A stretch of 64,000 bases of DNA from an uncultured Alphaproteobacteria bacterium (GTDB lineage Bacteria; Pseudomonadota; Alphaproteobacteria; Thalassobaculales; Thalassobaculaceae). Each line of letters opens with the position of its first letter. The first letter of the stretch is position 1. Where the stretch lies: NCBI GenBank assembly GCA_902629125.1, contig CACOPQ010000003.1, positions 1 to 64,000 on the forward strand. Direction: 5' to 3'. The notes beneath the pieces are model-generated. The model worked only from the letters and a program-made list of their open reading frames with translations, made no database searches and was not told where the DNA came from. The position numbers were made by a program, and so were the translations under genes. This document shows positions 1-8,434 of this stretch, piece by piece.

Positions 1-68
1 CTATCGAGCGTGAGGGGATAACGGCTCACCATAGAAGATCCTTCAAGCCAATCGCGAAGTATTTGTGA
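1..68 (+). CDS. rnhB: Ribonuclease HII, C-terminal fragment (cut by window edge)
   Basis: Only the last 21 codons are present, read from base 3 to the TGA at 66-68. The tail contains HHRRSFKPI, which matches the conserved carboxy-terminal H-R-R-S-F-x-P signature of RNase HII, the enzyme that nicks RNA-DNA hybrids and removes misincorporated ribonucleotides. rnhB directly upstream of ccrM in the same direction is a common alphaproteobacterial order, which supports the call. The catalytic acidic residues lie outside the window, so the assignment rests on this short tail plus context. Confidence 0.7.
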   Translation, partial: IEREGITAHHRRSFKPIAKYL

Positions 69-133
69 CATCAACTTGTTGTTACTCGAAAAATGTATCC
101 ACTACATCTTGTGGATAAATTCCATAACTCATT

Positions 134-303
134 GAGTCCAAACAAAAAACTCACGCAAAACTTGACCCAACATTTGCTATAAGCAATTATGCCGACTCTC
201 TCGATAAGAAGATGGCAGAGATGGTTAACTATTTAGAGTCTGTAGAAGATAAGATCGTATTGGGTGACTGTATAGAGGTGTTAAATCAGATGCCTGAAGA
301 GTC
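134..303. promoter_or_regulatory. Cluster of four GANTC sites around the ccrM start
   Basis: GANTC, the target of CcrM itself, occurs at 134-138 (GAGTC), 194-198 (GACTC), 236-240 (GAGTC) and 299-303 (GAGTC). That is four in 170 bp, where roughly one per 260-270 bp is expected by chance at this composition. In Caulobacter the ccrM promoter carries GANTC sites whose methylation state represses ccrM, so autoregulation here is a reasonable inference. The sites are seen directly; the function is inferred. Confidence 0.45.
162..190 (+). promoter_or_regulatory. Candidate sigma-70-type promoter of ccrM
   Basis: TTGACC at 162-167 is followed after 17 bp by AATTAT at 185-190, giving a good -35 and a moderate -10 (4 of 6 matches to TATAAT). 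Initiation would fall near 197, on the GACTC site at 194-198 and just before the ATG at 212. No CtrA box was recognised. The prediction is by eye. Confidence 0.35.
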
Positions 304-1309
304 TGTCGATCTGATTTTTGCGGACCCGCCCTATAATTTACAGTTGGCTGGAGAGCTGTTGAGACCTAACAATTCAAAAGTTATGGGCGTGGATAATGAT
401 TGGGACCAATTTAATAGCTTCAAGGAGTATGATGAGTTTTCTAAAAAATGGCTTAAGGCTTGTCAGCGGGTTTTAAAACAAACAGGTTCTTTATGGGTTA
501 TAGGGTCTTATCATAATATTTTTCGCATAGGCGCGGTTCTCCAGGATTTAGGGTTTTGGATACTTAATGACATCATTTGGCGTAAAACAAACCCCATGCC
601 AAATTTTAGAGGGCGCCGATTTACGAACGCACATGAAACACTCATTTGGTGTGGAAAGAATTCTTCGGCTAAGGGCTACACTTTTAACTATGATTCTATG
701 AAGTCACTTAATGAAGGGCTGCAAATGAGAAGTGATTGGTTGCTGCCACTCTGTACAGGAACTGAGCGATTAAAAAGGAACGGTCAGAAAGCCCACCCAA
801 CACAGAAACCCGAGAGTTTAATCTCGAGAGTAATTCTATCCACTTCCAAGCCCGGAGACCTCATAGTTGACCCTTTTTCTGGATCCGGAACCACGTCTGC
901 AGTCGCGAAGCGATTTTCACGCCGATTTATTGGAATTGAACAATCTAAAGCGTATGTGGAAATCTCTCGCCAACGCTTGCGGACTGTTCAGGTTCTTAAC
1001 GATCCAGATGTTCTGGAAATTGTAACAAAGAGGAACGCCCCGAGAGTGCCATTTGGAAGTCTTCTCGACCGCGGCCTGGTGAATCCCGGTGAGCTGATGT
1101 TCGATGCCCGTCGGCGTTGGCACGCTAAAATTAGAGCAGATGGTCTTTTGATCTCTGAGAGTGCAAAGGGCTCTATTCATGCTGTAGGAGCAGCTGTTCA
1201 AGGCGCTCAGGCTTGTAATGGATGGACCTTTTGGCATGTGGATAGAGACGGCAGTGCTATCTCAATCGATATATATAGGCAGATGATAAGAGACGAGCTT
1301 TCAAAATAG
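212..1309 (+). CDS. ccrM: CcrM-type cell-cycle DNA adenine-N6 methyltransferase (GANTC)
   Basis: Transfers a methyl group from SAM to adenine in GANTC on hemimethylated DNA late in the alphaproteobacterial cell cycle. Catalytic motif IV, DPPYNLQL, starts at residue 38, and the SAM-binding motif I, FSGSGTT, lies at 222-228, which is the beta-class order (IV before I). Residues from about 275 to 365 form the extra C-terminal segment typical of CcrM (RAMA-type), with GSLLDRGLV near its start. The length of 365 residues is close to Caulobacter CcrM (about 358). An alternative ATG three codons downstream (221) is possible because AAGAAG sits too close to the first ATG. The gene follows rnhB and ends 8 bp from a convergent transporter gene. 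Four GANTC sites flank its start. Confidence 0.96.
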   Translation: MAEMVNYLESVEDKIVLGDCIEVLNQMPEESVDLIFADPPYNLQLAGELLRPNNSKVMGVDNDWDQFNSFKEYDEFSKKWLKACQRVLKQTGSLWVIGSYHNIFRIGAVLQDLGFWILNDIIWRKTNPMPNFRGRRFTNAHETLIWCGKNSSAKGYTFNYDSMKSLNEGLQMRSDWLLPLCTGTERLKRNGQKAHPTQKPESLISRVILSTSKPGDLIVDPFSGSGTTSAVAKRFSRRFIGIEQSKAYVEISRQRLRTVQVLNDPDVLEIVTKRNAPRVPFGSLLDRGLVNPGELMFDARRRWHAKIRADGLLISESAKGSIHAVGAAVQGAQACNGWTFWHVDRDGSAISIDIYRQMIRDELSK

Positions 1310-1317
1310 CAAAGCTG

Positions 1318-2595
1318 TTAGATATTAGTTTTCATAGATGGTTTCACAAACGCCAGCAAGATTAGTCCAATTAGCCAAAACGCAATAGCAACGGACATGC
1401 CTGCTCGCTGTGTTTCAAATAAAATCGTTAGCCAACCAAAAAGCATTGGACCAATGAAACTTGTTGCCTTACCTGACATTGCAAATAACCCATACATCTC
1501 TCCATGAAGTTGTTTTGGAGATAAGCGGGCAAGAAATGCGCGGCTTGCCGACTGTGCAGGACCAATAAAAAAACTTAATCCGAGGCCACAAGCCCAAAAA
1601 TAACTTAGGGCTTCAACAAAAAGCAAGGCACTGCCAAAAGCCACAAGCCCAATCAGAGAAATAAAGATCGTTGTCTTCGAAGTAAGCCAATCCTCAAACC
1701 AAGCGAAAACAAACGCTCCAAGCCCCGCAAAAATATTCATGGCTATCCCGAATTTTAGGATTTCGGCAAATGTCATGCCAAATGTACCGGCCGCGTATAT
1801 ACCACCAAACTGAAATACTATAAATAAGCCATCTGCATAAAACATCCTAGCTAAAAGAAATAACATAATCGGCTGGTAGTGCTTTACATTTTTGATAGTG
1901 GTAAATAAACGATTTAATCCCTTTAAAATGTGGCTGCTTGAAAAACGGGCAGTCCTATCCACCTCTTTGAAGAAAATAAAAAAGGGAAGGCTAAATATGA
2001 ACCACCATAATCCTACAACAATAGTGGTGGCCCGAATATGCTCTGATCGGTCGATGTCGAGCCTTAAAAATGAAAAATTCCTTTCAACAAGACCAAAAAG
2101 ACAAATAAGAAGGCATATTATCGCGCCGATGTAACCTGCTGCCCAGCCGAGCCCGCTTATTTTCCCAATTGAGCTGGAGTTGGCAACCTGGATGAGGGTA
2201 GCGTTGTAAAAGATTGTAGAGAATTCGAAAGCAATAAGGCTGATTGCGATAGCTATAAGCGCTAAAGGGATGGATTTTTTGTCTGGTAATACAAACCATA
2301 GGCTCAAGGTTGCGAGCATTGCCAAAATACTAAAAACTAATATCCATATCTTTTTTTTCCCGGTTTCATCAGAAATTGCACCCAATATAGGAGCGAAGAA
2401 AGCCAAAAAAAGCCCTGAGAAAGCTATAGTCTGGCTCCATAAAAACGTGCCCGAGATTTCGTCTTCTGCCACTAACTTCGTAAAATATGCTGAAAACACG
2501 AAAGTCAATATGATAGTGGGATAAGGAGAGTTGGCCCAATCAAATAAGCACCAAATAAAAACTTTTCGGTCTTTAGTAAGGAGTTCCTTTTTCAT
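1318..2595 (-). CDS. MFS transporter, UMF1/Atg22-like family
   Basis: A 425-residue hydrophobic protein with about twelve membrane segments and the MFS loop GAISDETGKKK after the second or third helix. The N-terminal FDWANSPYPTIILTFVFS is characteristic of the UMF1 (Atg22-like) branch, whose bacterial members are putative effluxers of unknown substrate. It sits in the inner membrane. The gene converges with ccrM and is separated from the upstream hydrolase gene by about 74 bp, so it may have its own promoter or be read from that gene. Family assignment is firm; the substrate cannot be inferred. Confidence 0.85.
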   Translation of the reverse strand: MKKELLTKDRKVFIWCLFDWANSPYPTIILTFVFSAYFTKLVAEDEISGTFLWSQTIAFSGLFLAFFAPILGAISDETGKKKIWILVFSILAMLATLSLWFVLPDKKSIPLALIAIAISLIAFEFSTIFYNATLIQVANSSSIGKISGLGWAAGYIGAIICLLICLFGLVERNFSFLRLDIDRSEHIRATTIVVGLWWFIFSLPFFIFFKEVDRTARFSSSHILKGLNRLFTTIKNVKHYQPIMLFLLARMFYADGLFIVFQFGGIYAAGTFGMTFAEILKFGIAMNIFAGLGAFVFAWFEDWLTSKTTIFISLIGLVAFGSALLFVEALSYFWACGLGLSFFIGPAQSASRAFLARLSPKQLHGEMYGLFAMSGKATSFIGPMLFGWLTILFETQRAGMSVAIAFWLIGLILLAFVKPSMKTNI

Positions 2596-2669
2596 TTTAT
2601 TTGCATTATTAGGTAGTTATCCTTCGAACAGATTTGCTTTATATGTTGGGAACAACTTAACAAAGCCAA

Positions 2670-3623
2670 CTAAATTTTAGGCTTCGATTCCCAATTCTGT
2701 AATATCAGGCGTATTACACTAATGAACGCCATCGGCTGATCTAAAAGCAGGTGATGTTGGGCCTCTGGAATTGATATTACAGGCGAACCTTTTGGCATAA
2801 GACTGCGCATGAATGCGACGGTTTTCTCATCTAAAAGAGAACTTTTTTCACCGTAGATTAGGCCAATGTTGCATTTAGCCTCCTTTAAATATTGATGGTA
2901 AGGCTCTTTGAAACGCTTGGCGTGCATCGCGCCTTCATCGAATTTCCATGTCCAACCATCAGGTGTCTCGGATACGGAGTGGTGTGCTATGTGCTTAACT
3001 AGAAAGTCGTTTGAACAATCTTGCTCTGGCAGCAATCGGAACCTCGCGATCGCAGAAGCAAAATCGGGGTAATACCTCTTTGCTCGGTGCGGGGGACGTT
3101 TTCGTCTGGCGTTAACATCAGGGGGGCGGATTGGTGAGTCAGCGATTAAAGCGCCGGCGATTTCCTCGCCGTACTTCTTTGCAAACTTTGCCGTCATCAA
3201 GCCGCCAAAGCTGTGTCCGATGACGTATGTAAACCTTCCCAAGTTAGCATCTTTTATGACACTATAAATTTCCTCAGCTCTTAACCCTGCATTATATTCT
3301 TTGCGTCTACCACTATCTCCCATACCAGATAGATCTAAAGCAGCAACTTTATAGTTTTTGCGGAAAAAGGGAGCCAAAAAACTCCACCAGTGGGAATGTG
3401 CTGCCCCACCATGAACAAATAAAATACTGCCTGATCTCTTCTTCTCGTCAGGATCATCCCATAAAAGGTAATGAATTTGGCAATCTTTTACTGATACGAA
3501 ATGCGACGATGGCGCATTAGACATTGCCCACTTAAACCAGTCGGGTATATCGTTATTACTACTTTTTAGGAGCGTTCGTTTCTTGCCCGGTTGCATAATC
3601 TCGATTTTTGAATTGCTGTTCAT
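2670..3623 (-). CDS. Alpha/beta-fold hydrolase
   Basis: The nucleophile elbow GHSFGG places the catalytic serine at residue 138; the oxyanion-hole region is LFVHGG (about 68-73), an acid is likely around D265 and the histidine is H290 or H291 in EAQHHLLLDQP. At 317 residues it is a normal single-domain member. The first 35 residues are polar and carry no signal peptide, so it is probably cytoplasmic. Ester, lactone or epoxide hydrolysis are all possible; nothing identifies the substrate. It is transcribed towards the MFS gene and divergently from the rhodanese gene at 3754. Confidence 0.8.
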   Translation of the reverse strand: MNSNSKIEIMQPGKKRTLLKSSNNDIPDWFKWAMSNAPSSHFVSVKDCQIHYLLWDDPDEKKRSGSILFVHGGAAHSHWWSFLAPFFRKNYKVAALDLSGMGDSGRRKEYNAGLRAEEIYSVIKDANLGRFTYVIGHSFGGLMTAKFAKKYGEEIAGALIADSPIRPPDVNARRKRPPHRAKRYYPDFASAIARFRLLPEQDCSNDFLVKHIAHHSVSETPDGWTWKFDEGAMHAKRFKEPYHQYLKEAKCNIGLIYGEKSSLLDEKTVAFMRSLMPKGSPVISIPEAQHHLLLDQPMAFISVIRLILQNWESKPKI

Positions 3624-3753
3624 TTAAGGCTCAATGATAGATGACTTATTTAAAATTGGCATAGCGACTTCTGCGAAAAGATAATAAGCTTGGAATACAT
3701 GTGTTTTTAAAAACCTGCAACGGATTTCAGTCGCTTTAGAAGCGGGGGTCAAA

Positions 3754-4152
3754 ATGGTTAATATTAAGCTAGGTATACTTGAAATGGTTGAAAAAGCTAG
3801 AGCGGTTATCGAGGAAGTGGATGTAGAAGATGCAATCGCTGAGGCCAGAGACCCAGATTGCTTGATAATTGATGTCAGAGATATAAGAGAGAGGAAACGG
3901 GACGGCTATATACCAGAGAGTTTCCACTGTCCTAGGGGCATGATCGAATTTTGGTTAGATCCTGAAAGTCCTTATTTCAAGAAAGTATTTGATGAGAAGA
4001 AACGATTTTTATTTCATTGTAAGGCGGATTGGCGGTCCGCTTTAACGGTTCAGACTGTGACGACTATGGGCCTTGAGAATGCCGCACATATTAAAGGCGG
4101 ACTTACTGCCTGGTGCCAGGCTGGTGGTCCATTTAAAAAGGATGAAGGATGA
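3754..4152 (+). CDS. Rhodanese-like domain protein
   Basis: A single rhodanese domain of 132 residues. DVRD at 40-43 and the active-site loop starting at C89 (CKADWRS) show a catalytic cysteine and a loop arginine, so sulfur transfer is plausible rather than a dead domain. The start follows GGGGG at 3744-3748; an internal ATG at 3784 is a weaker alternative. The stop overlaps the start of the next gene by 4 bp (ATGA), implying translational coupling with an acyl-CoA dehydrogenase-fold enzyme. That pairing suggests sulfur relay or a small accessory role in the same catabolic unit, which is inference. Confidence 0.85.
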   Translation: MVNIKLGILEMVEKARAVIEEVDVEDAIAEARDPDCLIIDVRDIRERKRDGYIPESFHCPRGMIEFWLDPESPYFKKVFDEKKRFLFHCKADWRSALTVQTVTTMGLENAAHIKGGLTAWCQAGGPFKKDEG

Positions 4153-5360
4153 AGCTAGGGATGAAAAAATGCAGTAAGTCAACTAGCTCCCAACGAGAAC
4201 AATTTGAAAGTTGGATGGACCCTGTCGAAGCGATATCCGATTTAATAATAGAGGCGCGTGATGAAATTGACAACGATCGTTGTTTGCCTAAAAAAGTTTT
4301 GAATGCCTTGCATCATGCAAAAATCTTTCGAATGTCGTTGCCAAAAAAACTAGGGGGCGGAGAATTCACGCCTGAATTATTATCTCAAGCTGCAGAGCGT
4401 TTGGCTAAAGCAGATGCAAGTGTGGGCTGGTGTTTTGGTCAAGGGACAGGATGCGCAATGTCGGCTGCGTTCTTGGAGGATGATATAGCAAAAAATATCT
4501 TTGGACCCGGCGATTCGGTTTTAGCCTGGGGAGCAGGCCAGGCAGGAAAAGCAGTTGCTTGTGACGGCGGGTATAAAGTTTCAGGCACATGGCGTTTTGC
4601 CAGTGGTGCGGGTCACGCTACTTGGTTGGGTGGTCACAGCATGGTCTTTGAGAAGGACGGTAGTCCAAGAATTAATAAAGAAGGTAAGCATGTTGACCGT
4701 ACAGCCTTATTCATGAAAACTGCGGCCATTATGAAAGACGATTGGCATGTGGTTGGGCTTAAGGGGACACGAAGCGAAAGTTATTCTGTAGAAGACATGT
4801 TTATCCCGGAGAGTCACACATTAAACAGGGAGGCGCCAGAGGAATGCCGTGTAGAGTCTCCACTATATATTTTTCCAACCACATTAGTTTACGCATCTTG
4901 CTTTTCTGGGGTAGCACTGGGCATTGCTAGAGGATCGCTGGATGACTTAATCCAACTTGCGCAAACAAAGATACAAAGAGCTGCCCGCTTGTCTTTGCGT
5001 GAAAGTCCTGTTTTCCAAAGCCAGCTTGCAGAATTAGAGGCTAAATGGGGAGCTGCGAAAGCTTATCAACAAGCTACACTCATAGAAATAACAGATAGGG
5101 TGGTGGATACCACGCTTCTTTCAATGAGTGATCGAGTTAAAATCCGTTTAGCTACTACTTATGCAATTAACGAGGCTACTGATGTCGTGCAAAAAGTCTA
5201 TCGATTAGCTGGATCGACGGCCATTTTTGAAAACCAACCCTTTGAACGTAGGTTTCGAGATATGCATGCCGTTTCTCAGCAGATGCAGGCTCGCTATACC
5301 CACTTTGAGACGGTTGGTCGACACCTTATGGATTTAGATAACACGGCTACACATATGTAA
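4149..5360 (+). CDS. Acyl-CoA dehydrogenase-fold oxidoreductase (HsaA/DszC-like flavin monooxygenase group)
   Basis: 403 residues with the N-terminal helical, middle beta and C-terminal helical domains of the acyl-CoA dehydrogenase superfamily. The middle part contains VSGTWRFASGAGHATW and later VGLKGTRSES, wording typical of the flavin-dependent monooxygenase/DszC/HsaA branch rather than true acyl-CoA dehydrogenases. I see no obvious catalytic glutamate for acyl-CoA dehydrogenation. Translation is coupled to the rhodanese gene by a 4-bp overlap. Together with the ABM-like protein after it, the unit looks catabolic. The substrate is unknown. Confidence 0.8.
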   Translation: MKLGMKKCSKSTSSQREQFESWMDPVEAISDLIIEARDEIDNDRCLPKKVLNALHHAKIFRMSLPKKLGGGEFTPELLSQAAERLAKADASVGWCFGQGTGCAMSAAFLEDDIAKNIFGPGDSVLAWGAGQAGKAVACDGGYKVSGTWRFASGAGHATWLGGHSMVFEKDGSPRINKEGKHVDRTALFMKTAAIMKDDWHVVGLKGTRSESYSVEDMFIPESHTLNREAPEECRVESPLYIFPTTLVYASCFSGVALGIARGSLDDLIQLAQTKIQRAARLSLRESPVFQSQLAELEAKWGAAKAYQQATLIEITDRVVDTTLLSMSDRVKIRLATTYAINEATDVVQKVYRLAGSTAIFENQPFERRFRDMHAVSQQMQARYTHFETVGRHLMDLDNTATHM

Positions 5361-5448
5361 AGTAAAGGAAACGGAGAAAATCAGCCAGTAAAGCTAATTA
5401 AATTGATTAAAAGCCACAAATATACCACAACACTGATTGGAGAATGAA

Positions 5449-5763
5449 ATGTCGCTAGTTCATGTACTCGCAGTAATTACAGCAAAGCCCGGAAAGAGAG
5501 CGGAGGTGCTGGAGAATTTTAACAATAATGTTCCGGCTGTTCATGCAGAAGAAGGCTGCATAGAGTATGGAGCTGTTGTAGACACGCCAGATGCATCGAG
5601 TTTTTCGGTGCCATTTGGTCCTGATACCTTCGTTGTTGTAGAAAAATGGGAAAGCCTAGATCATCTAAAGGCTCATGCTGCGGCACCTCATATGAAGGCT
5701 TATGCAGAAAAAAATAAAGATTTATTAGCTGATAGAAAAGTGCATGTGATGACATCAGCATAG
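5449..5763 (+). CDS. Antibiotic biosynthesis monooxygenase (ABM)-domain protein
   Basis: About 104 residues forming one ferredoxin-like ABM domain: a VHVLAVITAKPGKRAEV start, a central EEGCIEYGAVVD strand and FVVVEKWES followed by HLKAHAAAPHM. Such proteins are cofactor-free monooxygenases or quinone-modifying enzymes (YgiN-like). The ATG at 5449 is preferred over an in-frame TTG at 5437 because GGAG at 5439-5442 sits at the right distance. It lies about 90 bp after the oxidoreductase gene, same strand. Confidence 0.85.
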   Translation: MSLVHVLAVITAKPGKRAEVLENFNNNVPAVHAEEGCIEYGAVVDTPDASSFSVPFGPDTFVVVEKWESLDHLKAHAAAPHMKAYAEKNKDLLADRKVHVMTSA

Positions 5764-5777
5764 AGCAAGTAAAGTAT

Positions 5778-5808
5778 GTGGTTAAAAGGGGACCGTCCCC
5801 TTAACCAC
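5778..5808. repeat. Near-perfect inverted repeat over the TauD-like stop codon
   Basis: Arms GTGGTTAA-AA-GGGGAC (5778-5793) and GTCCCCTTAACCAC (5795-5808) pair over 14 bp with a two-base bulge and almost no spacer. It lies between two convergent genes and covers the last codons of the dioxygenase gene. There is no T-run on either side, so it is not a classical intrinsic terminator, although a bidirectional transcription or mRNA 3'-end structure is the simplest reading. Confidence 0.5.
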
Positions 5809-6684
5809 TGTGCGATGAAGTATTCTACGATGTCTGTCCATCTTAAAGTTTTTATCACCTCTGTGCAGCAAACAGCGATTATCCCAAAGCACTAAATCGC
5901 CACTTTGCCATTTGTGTCTATAAATATTTTTTGATGTGGTGGCTGCTTCTAGCAATTTATCTAACAAATTTTTACCCTCAATCTCTGAAATACCTTCGAT
6001 GTGACTGGTATGCATTCCTATGTAAAGTGATTTTCGTCCCGTCGCCGGATGAGTGCGGATAATCGGGTGGCTAACGGGCGGGCGTTCGCGTTTTTGTTTT
6101 TCAGTTGCCGGAATATTCTGAGTGTTTTTCCTGCTAGCTTCCCAACTATGTACCACCCTTAAATTAGCAATCTTCTTTTGTTCTTTGGGTGAAAGTGCGT
6201 CGTAAGCCATATGCATATTGCAAAAAAGTGTATCGCCGCCTTCCGGTGGGATATCGACTGCGTGTAGCAGCGTCATCAAAGACGGTACCGCATGGTATGA
6301 CTTATCCGTATGCCAGTAGTAGTTCCCGTCGGTATGTGGGGCTGTGGTAGGTTTTCCAGTCAAAGTATCGACATTTGTCACTGTGTGGACATTTGGTAGG
6401 CGCTGCCCGTTGGGAAGTCTTCCTACATGCCCCTCAATTTCACCAAAGTTTCTTGTGAAACTTTCTTGTTCTATTTTTGAAAGGTTTTGTTGGCGAAAAA
6501 TAAGAACATGGTGTTGTATAAATGCTTTCATTATTTTTTCTAATGCAAATTCTGGAAGAGGTTTGCTTAAATTAATATTTAGGATCTCGGCACCAGCAAC
6601 ATCACTGACTTTGTTGATATCAAGTCGTTTCATAATACACTCATTTGCTTTAGATGTTTGGAAAGCTTCCTCAGATTGTTGCAT
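5782..6684 (-). CDS. TauD/TfdA-family Fe(II)/2-oxoglutarate dioxygenase
   Basis: Carries the iron-binding H-x-D at H125-D127 (WHTDKSYH), the distal histidine in LLHRGDK (H274) and a downstream arginine near 286 for 2-oxoglutarate, so all the facial-triad and cosubstrate residues are present. Family members hydroxylate taurine, alkylsulfates, carnitine precursors or 2,4-D; sequence alone does not separate these here. The first 17 residues are poorly conserved in style; MKRLDINK, starting at base 6633, is an alternative start. It converges with the ABM gene. Confidence 0.88.
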   Translation of the reverse strand: MQQSEEAFQTSKANECIMKRLDINKVSDVAGAEILNINLSKPLPEFALEKIMKAFIQHHVLIFRQQNLSKIEQESFTRNFGEIEGHVGRLPNGQRLPNVHTVTNVDTLTGKPTTAPHTDGNYYWHTDKSYHAVPSLMTLLHAVDIPPEGGDTLFCNMHMAYDALSPKEQKKIANLRVVHSWEASRKNTQNIPATEKQKRERPPVSHPIIRTHPATGRKSLYIGMHTSHIEGISEIEGKNLLDKLLEAATTSKNIYRHKWQSGDLVLWDNRCLLHRGDKNFKMDRHRRILHRTVVKGTVPF

Positions 6685-6764
6685 ATCTTGTTCTCTATAG
6701 CCTCAATAGTAAAACGCTTTATTCCAGGAGAGTATCGCAAATTTAATAAAAAGTGTTGATGGGA

Positions 6765-7203
6765 ATGATTAGAATTTATTTTGGGCAAGTTCGCCGTCAT
6801 AGTCCAAACGCTAGATTATGCCTTTGGAGGGAAGATTATGAAGATGATCTTTTTTTGGGAAAATATACCGCCAATGCACTCGGCAGTTTGATTGCGGTTT
6901 CAGACGTAAAGCAGCGGTTGAGATCCCGCTAAGTCAAATACGTCGGACATTAGAGGAAATAATGTTTACCCGCTGGGAGTATGACATCGAACTTGTAGCA
7001 AGCACGCCTGATGGAACAAACAAACCGAGAGTCACCGCCGCGCTGAGGGCGAGCCGAGCATTTTAGACAGCTATTGCTTTGGCAGAGCGTAATATGGCAG
7101 ATATCATCGCTACAGCTCAAAAAACTTCAGCAGCATATAAACCTGCGACCTGGAACATAGGCTCAGCTAATTGTGTCAGGTGGCATCCGGTAGCCGGGAG
7201 TTG
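6765..7203 (+). pseudogene. Possible decayed gene with frame breaks
   Basis: This fills the gap between the dioxygenase gene start and cysK. One frame gives a 55-codon ORF at 6765-6932 with a protein-like middle (WREDYEDDLFLGKYTANALG). A second frame opens at about 6914 and runs to a TAG at 7064-7066 (RWEYDIELVASTPDG), then continues in the same frame with protein-like composition to a TGA at 7201-7203, running into the 3' end of cysK. The pattern is what a gene with one frameshift and one nonsense mutation looks like. I do not recognise the family. The 55-codon piece alone could instead be a small real gene. Confidence 0.3.
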
Positions 7204-8266
7204 ATTCTGATAAGGCAATTTCTTCACTAGTCATCTCTTCTTCTATTTTTTCAAAAAGTGGAGATGACAAATACCGCTCACCTGTATCTGGGAGCATACA
7301 GAGGATGGTTGACCCTGGTTCAGCAGTTTTTGCAATATCAACCGCTACAGCAAAAGACGATCCCCCGGAAACCCCGGTAAGGATTCCCTCTGACACAGCT
7401 AGTTTTTTTGCCCATTCTATACCGTCAGCACCTGAAACGGGCACTAATTGGTCATAGTATTTTTTGTCTATAGCTTCTTGCAGAACGAGAGGAATAAAGT
7501 CAGGCGTCCATCCTTGTATTGGATGCGGCTCCCAAGCTGGATGACTATGAGCAGGCGAACCGTTTTTAGTTCTGCCTTGCTTTTCACCGCTGCCAACAAT
7601 CTCGGCATTTTCTGGTTCGGATAATATTATTTTCAATTTTGGTAATTTATCTCTTAGAACGCGTGCTACGCCAGTAACGGTACCTCCAGTTCCGTAGCCA
7701 GTGACAAAGTAATCCAGTTGTGTTGATTTGAAGTCAGATAAAATTTCTTGTGCTGTAGTCCGCTCATGGATATCAGCATTATCTGAGGTTTCAAATTGAC
7801 TGGCGAGGAACCAACCGTTTTTATCTGCCAATTCTTTTGCCTTGTTGTACATTCCAAAGCCTTTTTCTGTTCTAGGAGTAAGAACAACTTTGGCTCCAAG
7901 GAAACGCATCAACTTCCGCCGCTCGATCGAAAAGCTATCGGCCATAGTGATGACAAGGGGGTAGCCCTTAGCTGCACAAACCATAGCCAAGCCAATTCCC
8001 GTGTTGCCGCTTGTCGCCTCAACTACAGTTTGTCCTGGCTTGAGAGTGCCTCGCTTTTCCGCCTCTTCAATGATACTTATTGCAAGTCGATCCTTCACTG
8101 ATCCGGCCGGATTGAAAAATTCTGCCTTGACATAAAGATTTACCCCATTGGGTGCAAGGTTATTGATCTTCATGCAAGGAGTGTTTCCGATTGTGTCTAC
8201 CACAGAGTCATATAAATGACCTCGGCCGGCTGTCACTCTTGCAGCTTGTTTCGCCATTGCCCCCAT
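7163..8266 (-). CDS. cysK: Cysteine synthase A (O-acetylserine sulfhydrylase)
   Basis: Makes L-cysteine from O-acetylserine and sulfide with PLP. The PLP lysine is K58 in NPAGSVKDR; the substrate loop TSGNTG is at 85-90; GTGGTVTGV binds the PLP phosphate; and GVSGGSS follows near residue 315. At 367 residues it is longer than the usual 310-330, with an approximately 15-residue N-terminal and a 25-residue C-terminal extension (STPGYRMPP). It is followed upstream by tRNA-Gly and by about 170 bp of AT-rich DNA likely to hold its promoter. Cystathionine beta-synthase activity is a less likely alternative. Confidence 0.93.
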   Translation of the reverse strand: MGAMAKQAARVTAGRGHLYDSVVDTIGNTPCMKINNLAPNGVNLYVKAEFFNPAGSVKDRLAISIIEEAEKRGTLKPGQTVVEATSGNTGIGLAMVCAAKGYPLVITMADSFSIERRKLMRFLGAKVVLTPRTEKGFGMYNKAKELADKNGWFLASQFETSDNADIHERTTAQEILSDFKSTQLDYFVTGYGTGGTVTGVARVLRDKLPKLKIILSEPENAEIVGSGEKQGRTKNGSPAHSHPAWEPHPIQGWTPDFIPLVLQEAIDKKYYDQLVPVSGADGIEWAKKLAVSEGILTGVSGGSSFAVAVDIAKTAEPGSTILCMLPDTGERYLSSPLFEKIEEEMTSEEIALSESTPGYRMPPDTIS

Positions 8267-8434
8267 TCCCGAAAAATTGTTTCAAAATTTTAACAAAATC
8301 TTAAGTTAATAGTGTGAGTATTTACAATAGCGTCGCAAAAATAAAAAATACCGTTCACAAATAATAAAATAACAGAAAAATGTGCCTCAACTATTAAAAG
8401 GTATTACATAAAACGTTCGGAAAAATTCGGGGAT

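Noticed and set aside
1-71. Minus-strand frame starting with ATG at 71 and running off the window edge
   Set aside because: The plus-strand frame over the same bases ends with the HHRRSFKPI tail of RNase HII, which explains the region better and fits the position before ccrM.
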